Shown here piece by piece: positions 1 to 6,888 of a DNA stretch of 42,266 nt. Location of the stretch: the NCBI GenBank assembly GCA_022767485.1, contig JALEMY010000039.1:1-42266 (forward strand). The letters run 5' to 3'. Below the pieces are notes generated by a model that saw only the letters and a program-made list of their open reading frames with translations, was not told the origin of the DNA and did not search any database. This DNA is from Erysipelotrichaceae bacterium (GTDB taxonomy: Bacteria > Bacillota_I > Bacilli_A > RFN20 > CAG-631). The number at the start of each line of letters is the position of its first letter. Position 1 is the first letter of the stretch. The position numbers were made by a program, and so were the translations under genes.

Positions 1-767
1 GAGGAAATACCAATCATTATTCCTTCATTTAATGCTACATACTTCATCATTTTAAATGAAGAAACATCATCGACACTAATAGTATAATCCACATTTTCTT
101 TATAATAATTTTTGCTTTTAACATTTGATGCTATCCCGATAATATGGTGGTTTTTCTCTTTAGGTTTTATAGCAACACACGCAATATCTTTATTTTTTTC
201 TTTTAAATATTTGCATGTTCCACTAACAGTGCCGCCTGTACCATAGGTTAAGCATACACAGTCAACTAAAGGAAGATCTAAATATATTTCTTTTCCTGTT
301 GTTTTATAATGTGCTAAAACATTCTCGTAATTATCAAATTGAGATAACATAATATAATTCTTATTTTCCTTAAGCAGTTTTTGTGCCATTTTAATGCTTC
401 CGTGCATTTTTTCTGTGCTTGGAGTAAAGATGATCTTAGCTCCATATGAGCGAATCAATTTAACTCTTTCTATATTGCTATTTTCCATCATTACAATAAT
501 GCATTTTATCGATAAATAGCTACATATGCATGCCAAAGAAATACCGGTATTACCACTTGTTGGTTCAACAATTGTGGTATCACTATTTATTTTTTTACTA
601 TCTATTAATTCTTGTATCATATTGTAAACCGCACGATCTTTACTAGAACCTGTCAAATTATATTTTTCAAGTTTTAAGTAAATATTACAGTTCATTTTTT
701 TTGATAATTTATTTAAATGAATCATTGGTGTGTTACCAATTAATTGAAACGGATTATTAACTATCAA
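1..767 (-). CDS. cysK: Cysteine synthase family PLP enzyme (C terminus cut by window edge)
   Basis: This gene is absent from the ORF track because its stop lies outside the window. Reading the minus strand from a TTG at 765-767 gives a protein starting NPFQLIGNTPMIHL, then GSSKDRA with the lysine that should bind pyridoxal phosphate, then PTSGNTG, which holds the substrate-binding loop, and GTGGT further on for the cofactor phosphate. These are the hallmarks of fold-type II O-acetylserine sulfhydrylases, which make cysteine from O-acetylserine and sulfide; a cystathionine beta-synthase-like role cannot be excluded. About 255 residues are present of roughly 300. The TTG start is chosen because AAGGAG sits 7 bases upstream and the protein family begins here; the next in-frame ATG falls inside the conserved GNTPM motif. 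A 23-bp palindrome sits just upstream of the ribosome-binding site and may control expression. Confidence 0.88.
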   Translation of the reverse strand, partial: MIVNNPFQLIGNTPMIHLNKLSKKMNCNIYLKLEKYNLTGSSKDRAVYNMIQELIDSKKINSDTTIVEPTSGNTGISLACICSYLSIKCIIVMMENSNIERVKLIRSYGAKIIFTPSTEKMHGSIKMAQKLLKENKNYIMLSQFDNYENVLAHYKTTGKEIYLDLPLVDCVCLTYGTGGTVSGTCKYLKEKNKDIACVAIKPKEKNHHIIGIASNVKSKNYYKENVDYTISVDDVSSFKMMKYVALNEGIMIGIS

Positions 768-774
768 TTTTTTT

Positions 775-803
775 CTCCTTTAAAATATTTTCATAATATT
801 TTA
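775..803 (-). promoter_or_regulatory. Palindrome abutting the cysK ribosome-binding site
   Basis: TAAAATATT (781-789) and its exact reverse complement AATATTTTA (795-803) are separated by five bases. The AAGGAG ribosome-binding site of cysK (775-780) follows immediately. There is no T-tract suited to a terminator for the upstream XRE gene, so an operator or a translation-masking hairpin is more likely. Pure A/T arms make chance occurrence more plausible than usual in this genome. Confidence 0.4.
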
Positions 804-825
804 TGAATTGATAGTAGATTTGTTG

Positions 826-1419
826 CTATTTTCTTAAAAATCCTCCTATTAAAAGTGCAACTTGAAGTGGAAGACCAATTAAAAAGATTATCCATACATT
901 TTCATTGTTTACTAAAAAGTATAAATAAATTGAAGCGAGCGAAGACCAAACAAAAACAGAACCAACCAAAGGAAGAAAACGATAATTTTTTTCTTTTTTC
1001 ATTGCGATAAATAATACTATACAACTAATAGGAACAGCTACAATAAATGCTACCCAATATTTTCTAGCATTTGCCACATCTTTTATGGTTTGGTACACGA
1101 AGATTGCGACAGATACAAAAATTACTGCAGTAATAATCAAACAAATTTGGGCAATTCTTTTTTGCATAATGCTTTTAGGAAGCAAATATTTTTTTAAATT
1201 TTCACTAGAATCAGAGTGAAAAAAATAATCGATAGTTACCCCAAATAATTGTGACATCATGTATAACACTTCAACATCAGGGGTTGATTCACCACGCTCC
1301 CATTTTGAAATAGCTTTATCGGTATAATTTAATTTTTCAGCAAGTTCTACTTGTGTCCATTTTTTAGATTTTCTAAGCTCAGTGATATTTTTAGCTATAT
1401 TGCTTTTTACATCTTCCAT
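826..1419 (-). CDS. XRE-family transcriptional regulator with C-terminal membrane domain
   Basis: Residues 7-61 form a Cro/CI-type helix-turn-helix domain (ITELRKSKKWTQVELAEKL...DKAISKWERG), typical of XRE DNA-binding proteins. The remaining part, from about residue 88, holds four predicted membrane segments (about 89-112, 120-139, 147-169 and 174-195). This layout of an HTH followed by a small membrane domain is common in Firmicutes, and such proteins are thought to sense membrane or envelope signals; the signal here is unknown. The start has an AAGAAGGG site 5-6 bases upstream. It is transcribed towards cysK with 58 bases between them, and diverges from the glycosyltransferase gene. The shared upstream region contains two inverted repeats that are good candidates for its own operators. 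Confidence 0.85.
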   Translation of the reverse strand: MEDVKSNIAKNITELRKSKKWTQVELAEKLNYTDKAISKWERGESTPDVEVLYMMSQLFGVTIDYFFHSDSSENLKKYLLPKSIMQKRIAQICLIITAVIFVSVAIFVYQTIKDVANARKYWVAFIVAVPISCIVLFIAMKKEKNYRFLPLVGSVFVWSSLASIYLYFLVNNENVWIIFLIGLPLQVALLIGGFLRK

Positions 1420-1457
1420 AAAAACCCTTCTTTCTATTGGAAATTTTTAAGTAAACT

Positions 1458-1482
1458 ATTTGTAGAATCAAATTCTACAAAT
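1458..1482. promoter_or_regulatory. 25-bp perfect palindrome in the divergent xre/glycosyltransferase region
   Basis: ATTTGTAGAAT (1458-1468), a three-base spacer CAA, then ATTCTACAAAT (1472-1482): eleven-base arms that match exactly. It lies about 40 bases upstream of the XRE start and about 100 bases from the glycosyltransferase start. Its size and symmetry fit a dimeric repressor operator. The XRE protein encoded next to it is the obvious candidate, but that is inference. Confidence 0.6.
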
Positions 1483-1483
1483 C

Positions 1484-1526
1484 TATAAGTAAAGTTTAGA
1501 GAAAACTAAATTAAAATTTACTTATA
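1484..1526. promoter_or_regulatory. Second inverted repeat with AAGTAAA-type half-sites
   Basis: TATAAGTAAA (1484-1493) and TTTACTTATA (1517-1526) are exact reverse complements 23 bases apart. Further copies of AAGTAAA occur at about 1449 and 1565. A TATACT hexamer at 1544-1549, a possible -10 box of the glycosyltransferase operon, lies just downstream. The half-site spacing suggests two operators that could be bridged, but A/T-rich sequence makes this tentative. Confidence 0.35.
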
Positions 1527-1582
1527 AATTTTATTAAATAAAGTATACTTATTTTATAAAAAAAAGTAAAGTGGGTGATAAC

Positions 1583-2746
1583 ATGATTGTAACCATCATT
1601 GCCGATGTTTTAGGAGAAGAAAATAATGGTACTACTACCGCTTGTATGAATTTAGTAAGATACTTAACAAAATGTGGCGATATTGTAAAAATTGTCTGCT
1701 GTGATAAAGATAAAGCAGGAAAGGAAAACTACTTTATCGTACCGACATATAACTTTGGAAGGTTTTTAAATAATTACGTGAAAAAAAATAGTGTAAGTAT
1801 TGCAAAGCCTGATGAACAAATCATTGAAAACGCTATTATAGGATCCGATATTATTCATGTTATGATTCCTTTTAAACTTGGTCGCGTTGCACTAAAATTT
1901 GCTAGGAAATATCATATTCCTGTTAGCGCAGGATTTCACTGCCAAGCTGAAAACATTACTAGTCATTTGTTTTTAATGAATGTAGCATTAGCAAATCATA
2001 TTACTTATAAAAATTTTTATAACGAATTTTATAAATACGTTGATGCTATTCATTACCCTACAAACTTCATTAAAGAAGTTTTTGAAAATGATGTTAAAGT
2101 TAAAACGAATGCTTATGTTATTTCAAATGGTGTAAATGATCGTTATCATAAAATTAATTGTAAAAAACCCGATGAATTTAAAGATAAATTTGTTATTTTA
2201 TTTATCGGAAGACTTTCGAAAGAAAAATCACATTTAGTTTTATTAAATGCTGTTAACCTATCAAAATACAAAGATAATATCCAATTAATATTTGCTGGAG
2301 ATGGCCCTAGAAAACAATATATTATTAAAAAAGCTCAAGAATTAAATATTAATCCTATTATTAAATTTTTCTCGCATGATGAGTTAGTTGAAGTAATTAA
2401 CTATTCTGATTTATATTGCCATCCAGCAGAAATAGAAATCGAAGCTATTTCTTGTTTAGAAGCTATTTCTTGTGGCTTGGTTCCTCTTATTGCTAACTCT
2501 CCTAAAAGCGCTACTAAAGCCTTTGCCTTAACAAGCGACAATCTATTTGATTACAACAATCCTTTAGACTTAGCTAAAAAAATTGATTATTGGATTGAAC
2601 ACCCAGTAGAAAAAGAAAAACTAAAACAAGATTATCTTGGATATACAAAGCAGTTTAATCAAGAAGAGTGCATGAAAAAAATGAGAGCAATGCTTGAAGA
2701 AACGATAAAAAAGTATCGAGAAAATGAGAAAAATAATATATTATAG
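1583..2746 (+). CDS. Glycosyltransferase family 4 (GT-B fold), probable glycolipid synthesis
   Basis: A GT4-type glycosyltransferase of 387 residues. The N-terminal Rossmann half begins IVTIIADVLGEENNG, as in enzymes acting on lipid-linked acceptors. The C-terminal donor half carries ILFIGRLSKEKS, FAGDGPR and the E-x7-E type segment EIEAISCLEAISCG that binds nucleotide sugar. The ORF track starts at GTG 1571, but the ATG at 1583 has a GGGTGAT Shine-Dalgarno match just upstream and removes only four residues, so I prefer it. The stop overlaps the start of the next gene, a PlsC-like acyltransferase, by 23 bases, which implies coupled translation. The likely job is adding a sugar to diacylglycerol or to a glycolipid; donor and acceptor cannot be told from sequence. 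Confidence 0.85.
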   Translation: MIVTIIADVLGEENNGTTTACMNLVRYLTKCGDIVKIVCCDKDKAGKENYFIVPTYNFGRFLNNYVKKNSVSIAKPDEQIIENAIIGSDIIHVMIPFKLGRVALKFARKYHIPVSAGFHCQAENITSHLFLMNVALANHITYKNFYNEFYKYVDAIHYPTNFIKEVFENDVKVKTNAYVISNGVNDRYHKINCKKPDEFKDKFVILFIGRLSKEKSHLVLLNAVNLSKYKDNIQLIFAGDGPRKQYIIKKAQELNINPIIKFFSHDELVEVINYSDLYCHPAEIEIEAISCLEAISCGLVPLIANSPKSATKAFALTSDNLFDYNNPLDLAKKIDYWIEHPVEKEKLKQDYLGYTKQFNQEECMKKMRAMLEETIKKYRENEKNNIL

Positions 2747-3515
2747 TGATGAATTAAACGATGATTTTGCGGAAAACAACATTAAAACTATATTAACTCC
2801 TTCCACACATCGTTATATTAATCATAATCCAATTTATAGATTTTTTACTTTTATTGTTTATCATATTATCGCTTCTCCTCTTGTCTTTATTTTTACAAAA
2901 ATTGCTTATCATCAAAAATTTATTAATAAAAAGATTTTAAAAAAATATAAGAAATCAGGTTATTTTGTTTATAGTAATCATACCTGCCTTATCGGTGATG
3001 CTTTCATGCCAACACTTTTATCTTTTCCAAAGAAAAACTACCTTATTTGTAATCCTGATGCAACCTCAATAAAGGGATTAAAAACCCTTGTATCTATGCT
3101 TGGAGCTCTTCCTATTCCATCAACCATTAAAGGAAACAAAAACTTTCTTGAGGCAATTAAACATCATTTAAATAATAAAAAAGCTATAACTATTTACCCT
3201 GAAGCCCATATTTGGCCTTATTATACTAAAATTAGACCTTTTAAAAATGTATCTTTTACATATCCTTATATGTTTAATGTTCCATGCTTTACAATGACTA
3301 CTACTTATGCAAAAAGAAAGATTGGAAAACGTCCTAAAATTGTAACTTATGTTGATGGTCCATTTTTTTGCGATATGTCTTTAAGTAAAAAAGAAAGCGT
3401 GCAAAAACTAAGAGATGAAGTTTATAATTCAATGTTAAAATGTAGTAGAATCAACACTCAATACGAATATATAAAATATATTCACTCAGAAAAAAATTCT
3501 CTTGTTAACCAATAA
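2724..3515 (+). CDS. PlsC-like 1-acylglycerol-3-phosphate acyltransferase family protein
   Basis: 263 residues with a hydrophobic segment at about 32-58 that should anchor it to the membrane. The conserved acyltransferase motif appears as SNHTCLIGDAF: the Asn-His pair is present, but the Asp follows after five residues (H-x5-D) rather than the textbook four. The second motif appears as IYPEAHIW in place of FPEGTRS. It probably transfers an acyl chain to a glycerolipid or glycolipid. The gene starts inside the end of the glycosyltransferase gene in another frame and has no convincing ribosome-binding site, so reinitiation from the upstream gene is likely. A bidirectional terminator follows four bases after the coding end. 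Confidence 0.78.
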   Translation: MRKIIYYSDELNDDFAENNIKTILTPSTHRYINHNPIYRFFTFIVYHIIASPLVFIFTKIAYHQKFINKKILKKYKKSGYFVYSNHTCLIGDAFMPTLLSFPKKNYLICNPDATSIKGLKTLVSMLGALPIPSTIKGNKNFLEAIKHHLNNKKAITIYPEAHIWPYYTKIRPFKNVSFTYPYMFNVPCFTMTTTYAKRKIGKRPKIVTYVDGPFFCDMSLSKKESVQKLRDEVYNSMLKCSRINTQYEYIKYIHSEKNSLVNQ

Positions 3516-3547
3516 AAAAAATGTGGCTGTATATACCACATTTTTTC
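3515..3547. terminator. Bidirectional intrinsic terminator
   Basis: ATGTGG (3521-3526) pairs with CCACAT (3536-3541) around a nine-base loop. The stem is extended by an A-run on the left and a T-run on the right, so it works in both directions between the convergent acyltransferase and oxidoreductase genes. Confidence 0.85.
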
Positions 3548-3548
3548 T

Positions 3549-5570
3549 TTATAGTTTAACTAATTCTCCACCATTTTCTCTTGATTTTTCTGCGGCAAAG
3601 GCCATTAGATGAGATTGTATAGAACATGAAAGACTAGTTTCTTGAATTTCTTTATTATCAACAATCATACGATAGAAATAATTCATCATATGAATATCGC
3701 CACCACCATGTCCTCTAAGTTCATTAGTTAATTCGCTAATTGTCCATTTTTGATCTTGCCCATTATAAACATTTAAAGTGATTGTTCCTGCTGGTTCATC
3801 ATATATAATATCACCCATCGTTCCAAAAAAGTGAGCATATCTTCCAGAATATTTACTAAATGCCGTCATCTTTAAATTGGCGCTAACGCCGTTTTTAAAC
3901 AAAATGTTAACTGATTGACTATCAACCACATCGTTATCACAATAAAATACACAACGTCCATAAGGTCCTTTTTTGATTGCTTCCATTAAAGTATCTTCAC
4001 TTAATGTTTCATCAGTTAAAACATTGTAAGGCCAACAATTTTTTGGTGAACCATCAATTTTCCATTTTTTAATGTAAATATTATATGCTGAGTATGGACA
4101 TGTTTCTACATGTGGACAATCAAGACATCTTCTTTTTGCGCCTTTTGGTGCATGCTTTGCATTAAAGAAATTTAGTTTTCCAAATGAACTTATTGAATCA
4201 CACTCGCTATTTGCAAACCATTGAAGTAAGTCTAAGTCATGACAACACTTAGCTAAAATCATCGGAGCAGTATCTTCCTTTTTACGCCAGTTACCACGTA
4301 CGAAGCTATGCGCTTGATGCCAATATGTAACATTTTCTAAATGATCGATAGATACAAGTTCACCAATAGCTTTATTATTCAATAATTCTTTAATCTTTTG
4401 CATGGCAACCGTATATCTTAAAACATGACATACAAGAATTTTTACTTTCTTTTTATCAGCAGCCTCTTGAAGCATATATAATTCTTCTTCATTTGCAGTA
4501 ATTGGTTTTTCAAGAAGAATATGATAATTTAACTCAATAGCTTTAAGAGCATGCCTTACATGATCTTGATCAAGAGTAGATATCACAATAAAATCAGCTC
4601 TTTTTTCTTTAAAGAACTCATTTTCATCAACAAAGCATTGACTTTCATCAACCATAAATTCTCTTTGATATTTTTTAAGTCTATCAGGTTTTATTTCGCA
4701 AAGAGCAGATATTTTAAACATATCAGGTCTTTCCATAAAATAACGACCATATGTTTCACCGCCACGTGAACCAACGCCAATAATTGCCGCTTTTAAAACT
4801 CTGTCAACTTTAACATTTGATTTGCCTTCTGCTTCCTTATCAACAATTTCTGCTAAAAAGACAAATGATGCCACGCTATTAGCAGCAGAGACAGCTTGAG
4901 ATTTGTTTTTATATGCTTCTGATAAAACTATACATCTTCCAGATGAAGTATATAATTTAAATTGATAAGTTTTATTCTTATCACAAACAACAACAAATCT
5001 TCCATCTTTGATTGCCCCTTTAAATGCTTCTATTCCATTGTTCATAGATTGTCTTGAAGTATATTCGTTAGATGAGCAAAGTAAAACACCATTGCTTGCA
5101 ACTAATTTAAATTCATAAATATCATCGGTAACAGAAGTGATAATCTTTCCACCTTTTTTTGCTGTTTCATTATTAATTTTTATTTCTTCAATTAAATGTT
5201 CTGGATCTTCTTCTAATACTTCAATTGGAGAAATAGCAGCGAACTTTTTAAAGGAATTTGCAGCTGCTTCACATCCTTGTTGTGATGTATAATTTGCTGA
5301 TACTACAAGCAATCTTTTGTTTTGGGCAAACAATTTGAATTGCCATAAATTATGTTTATCTTTATAAATTAAAATAGTTCCATTATCGATACTTTTCTTT
5401 ACTGTTTCAATTGCTAAAACAGCACCTTTTTCTGATTTGTATATTTCTGAAACAACTAATATTTCTCCATTTGATGCTTTTAAACGATATAGATACATAT
5501 CATTAACATGGAAAATCTCATATTTACCTAAAACAACACGATTGGTTTTTGCATTTTCTACTTTAGCCAT
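3549..5570 (-). CDS. Four DUF1508-like repeats fused to a Gfo/Idh/MocA oxidoreductase
   Basis: 673 residues, much longer than a usual Gfo/Idh/MocA enzyme (about 330-430). Residues 15-65, 66-112, 141-190 and 192-240 are four repeats of the YegP/DUF1508 (UPF0339) type, each with a Y/F-x-F/R-L-x-A-S/N-G core followed by S-x-x-Y-x-S/N and a helix. From about residue 258 an NAD(P)-binding Rossmann domain starts (GVGSRG at 265-270), followed near residue 350 by the EKP motif with the usual catalytic lysine. A Cys cluster CLDCPHVETCPYSA, typical of a Gfo/Idh subgroup, lies in the C-terminal domain. Enzymes of this family oxidise or epimerise sugars or inositols; the substrate is unknown. The start follows GGAGG by about 12 bases. 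It is monocistronic, convergent with the acyltransferase and divergent from the COG0523 operon. Confidence 0.85.
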   Translation of the reverse strand: MAKVENAKTNRVVLGKYEIFHVNDMYLYRLKASNGEILVVSEIYKSEKGAVLAIETVKKSIDNGTILIYKDKHNLWQFKLFAQNKRLLVVSANYTSQQGCEAAANSFKKFAAISPIEVLEEDPEHLIEEIKINNETAKKGGKIITSVTDDIYEFKLVASNGVLLCSSNEYTSRQSMNNGIEAFKGAIKDGRFVVVCDKNKTYQFKLYTSSGRCIVLSEAYKNKSQAVSAANSVASFVFLAEIVDKEAEGKSNVKVDRVLKAAIIGVGSRGGETYGRYFMERPDMFKISALCEIKPDRLKKYQREFMVDESQCFVDENEFFKEKRADFIVISTLDQDHVRHALKAIELNYHILLEKPITANEEELYMLQEAADKKKVKILVCHVLRYTVAMQKIKELLNNKAIGELVSIDHLENVTYWHQAHSFVRGNWRKKEDTAPMILAKCCHDLDLLQWFANSECDSISSFGKLNFFNAKHAPKGAKRRCLDCPHVETCPYSAYNIYIKKWKIDGSPKNCWPYNVLTDETLSEDTLMEAIKKGPYGRCVFYCDNDVVDSQSVNILFKNGVSANLKMTAFSKYSGRYAHFFGTMGDIIYDEPAGTITLNVYNGQDQKWTISELTNELRGHGGGDIHMMNYFYRMIVDNKEIQETSLSCSIQSHLMAFAAEKSRENGGELVKL

Positions 5571-5610
5571 TTTGATTTTATTCCTCCATATTTCATAACT
5601 TTCTTACTAT

Positions 5611-5645
5611 ATTATAGCAAAACAAAATTATTATTAAATAATTTT
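5611..5645. promoter_or_regulatory. Promoter of the DUF1508-oxidoreductase gene with an overlapping inverted repeat
   Basis: Reading leftwards, a consensus TATAAT (5611-5616) lies 40 bases upstream of the oxidoreductase start. Directly upstream of it is a perfect inverted repeat, AAAATTATT (5624-5632), ATTA spacer, AATAATTTT (5637-5645). The repeat covers the -35 zone of this gene and lies about 30 bases upstream of the COG0523 promoter. Its shape resembles the AT-rich operators of Fur/Zur-family regulators, which often control COG0523 genes; this link is inference. Confidence 0.45.
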
Positions 5646-5676
5646 TGGCAAAAATATGAATATTGTCTTTATTTTG

Positions 5677-5685
5677 TGTTAGAAT
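5677..5685 (+). promoter_or_regulatory. Extended -10 promoter of the COG0523 operon
   Basis: TGTTAGAAT is an extended -10 element (TGn followed by TAGAAT) ending 31 bases before the first COG0523 start. No good -35 box is seen at the usual distance. AAGGAG precedes the start codon. Confidence 0.5.
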
Positions 5686-5716
5686 AAAACATGTAACAAA
5701 AAGGAGATGTTAAATT

Positions 5717-6886
5717 ATGATTAAAGTCGATGTTATTTCTGGGTTTTTAGGAGCTGGAAAAACTACTCTTATCAAAAAAATATTTGAATCAGTATTAGAA
5801 AAAGAAAAAGTTGTTTTAATTGAAAACGAATTTGGTGAAATTGGAATCGATAGTACTTTTTTAAAGGACTCTAATATCCAAATTCAAGAAATAAATGCTG
5901 GCTGCATTTGTTGCTCTTTAGTAGGAGACTTTGCTTCTTCTATGAAAGAAGTAATCGACAGATTTGCACCAGAAAGAATTATTATTGAGCCTTCTGGAGT
6001 TGGCAAATTGTCCGATATTGTTAATGCTGTTTTAAAACTTGAAGAAGATGTTAAAATTAATATTTTAGCAACTGTTGTTGATGGCGTTAAAACAAAAATG
6101 TATTTAAAGAACTTTGGTGAATTTTTTAATAATCAAGTCGAAGCAGCTAATACAATTGTTATTAGCAAAACCGATAAAATGAGTGAAGACAAAATTGAAG
6201 AAGTAGTCAATTTAGTAAAAGAGAAAAACAATCATGCTACTTTAATTACAACACCAATTCAACAATTAGATAGTAAACAATTAGTAGATGTTTTAGAACA
6301 AAAAGTATCATTGAAAGATGAATTAATAAAAGAAATGCAATATGTTCATGAGCACGAAAATGATGAATGTTGTTGCAATCATGAACACCATCACGATGAT
6401 GATGAATGCTGTTGTCATCATGAACACCATCACGACGATGATGAATGTTGTTGCAATCATGAACATCACCACGATGATGATGAATGCTGTTGCAATCACG
6501 AACACCATCACGACGATGATGAATGTTGTTGCAATCACGAACACCACCACGATGATGATGAATGTTGTTGTAATCATGAACATCATCATCATGATGCAGA
6601 TGAAGTATTTACAAGCTATGGAAAAGAAACTACACGCTCTTATTCACATGATGAATTAAGTAATATTTTATCCACTTTAGCAAACGATGATTCTCTTGGT
6701 ATTATAATTCGTTCTAAGGGTGTTATAAAAGCTAGTGATAATGATAACTGGTATTATTTTGATTTCGTTTCTGGTGATTTTGAAATACGTCTTGGAAGAC
6801 CTGATTATATCGGTCGTATCGTTGTTATTGGATCTCACATTAACGAAGAAAAAATCGAATCTTTGTTTTTTAAAAAAGGTGAATAA
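5717..6886 (+). CDS. COG0523 GTPase (CobW/YciC-like metal chaperone) with Cys/His repeat region
   Basis: 389 residues of the G3E GTPase family. Walker A is GFLGAGKTT (9-17), the COG0523 signature CxCC is at residues 63-66 (GCICC), followed by EPSGVG and a SKTD guanine-specificity motif. Residues 216-293 hold six tandem 13-residue repeats of the pattern D-E-C-C-C-N-H-E-H-H-H-D-D, flanked by extra His and Asp residues, forming a large metal-binding insert. A CobW C-terminal domain follows (about 300-389). Such proteins deliver or store metals, often zinc, using GTP hydrolysis. His stretches are common in the family, but Cys triplets repeated six times are not usual. The next gene, a second COG0523 paralogue, starts two bases after this stop, with a possible AAGGTG site inside the last codons. 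Confidence 0.9.
   Translation: MIKVDVISGFLGAGKTTLIKKIFESVLEKEKVVLIENEFGEIGIDSTFLKDSNIQIQEINAGCICCSLVGDFASSMKEVIDRFAPERIIIEPSGVGKLSDIVNAVLKLEEDVKINILATVVDGVKTKMYLKNFGEFFNNQVEAANTIVISKTDKMSEDKIEEVVNLVKEKNNHATLITTPIQQLDSKQLVDVLEQKVSLKDELIKEMQYVHEHENDECCCNHEHHHDDDECCCHHEHHHDDDECCCNHEHHHDDDECCCNHEHHHDDDECCCNHEHHHDDDECCCNHEHHHHDADEVFTSYGKETTRSYSHDELSNILSTLANDDSLGIIIRSKGVIKASDNDNWYYFDFVSGDFEIRLGRPDYIGRIVVIGSHINEEKIESLFFKKGE
6362..6595 (+). repeat. Six tandem 39-bp repeats encoding Cys/His metal-binding units
   Basis: Six contiguous units of exactly 39 bp (6362, 6401, 6440, 6479, 6518 and 6557) encode near-identical 13-residue units. Units differ mostly at synonymous third positions (TGT/TGC, CAT/CAC, GAT/GAC). 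Amino-acid changes are confined to an Asn-to-His in unit 2 and His/Asp shifts in the last unit. Selection on the protein sequence therefore seems to preserve the array. Confidence 0.95.
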
Positions 6887-6888
6887 TT

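Noticed and set aside
6362-6595. Tandem 39-bp units as a CRISPR array
   Set aside because: Units are contiguous without unique spacers, are in frame and code for a regular peptide.
6323-6659. ORFs of 89 aa (minus) and 105 aa (plus) over the Cys/His repeat
   Set aside because: They are periodic shadow frames of the 39-bp repeats, giving only repetitive Met/Ile/Thr/Val runs; the real frame is the COG0523 GTPase.
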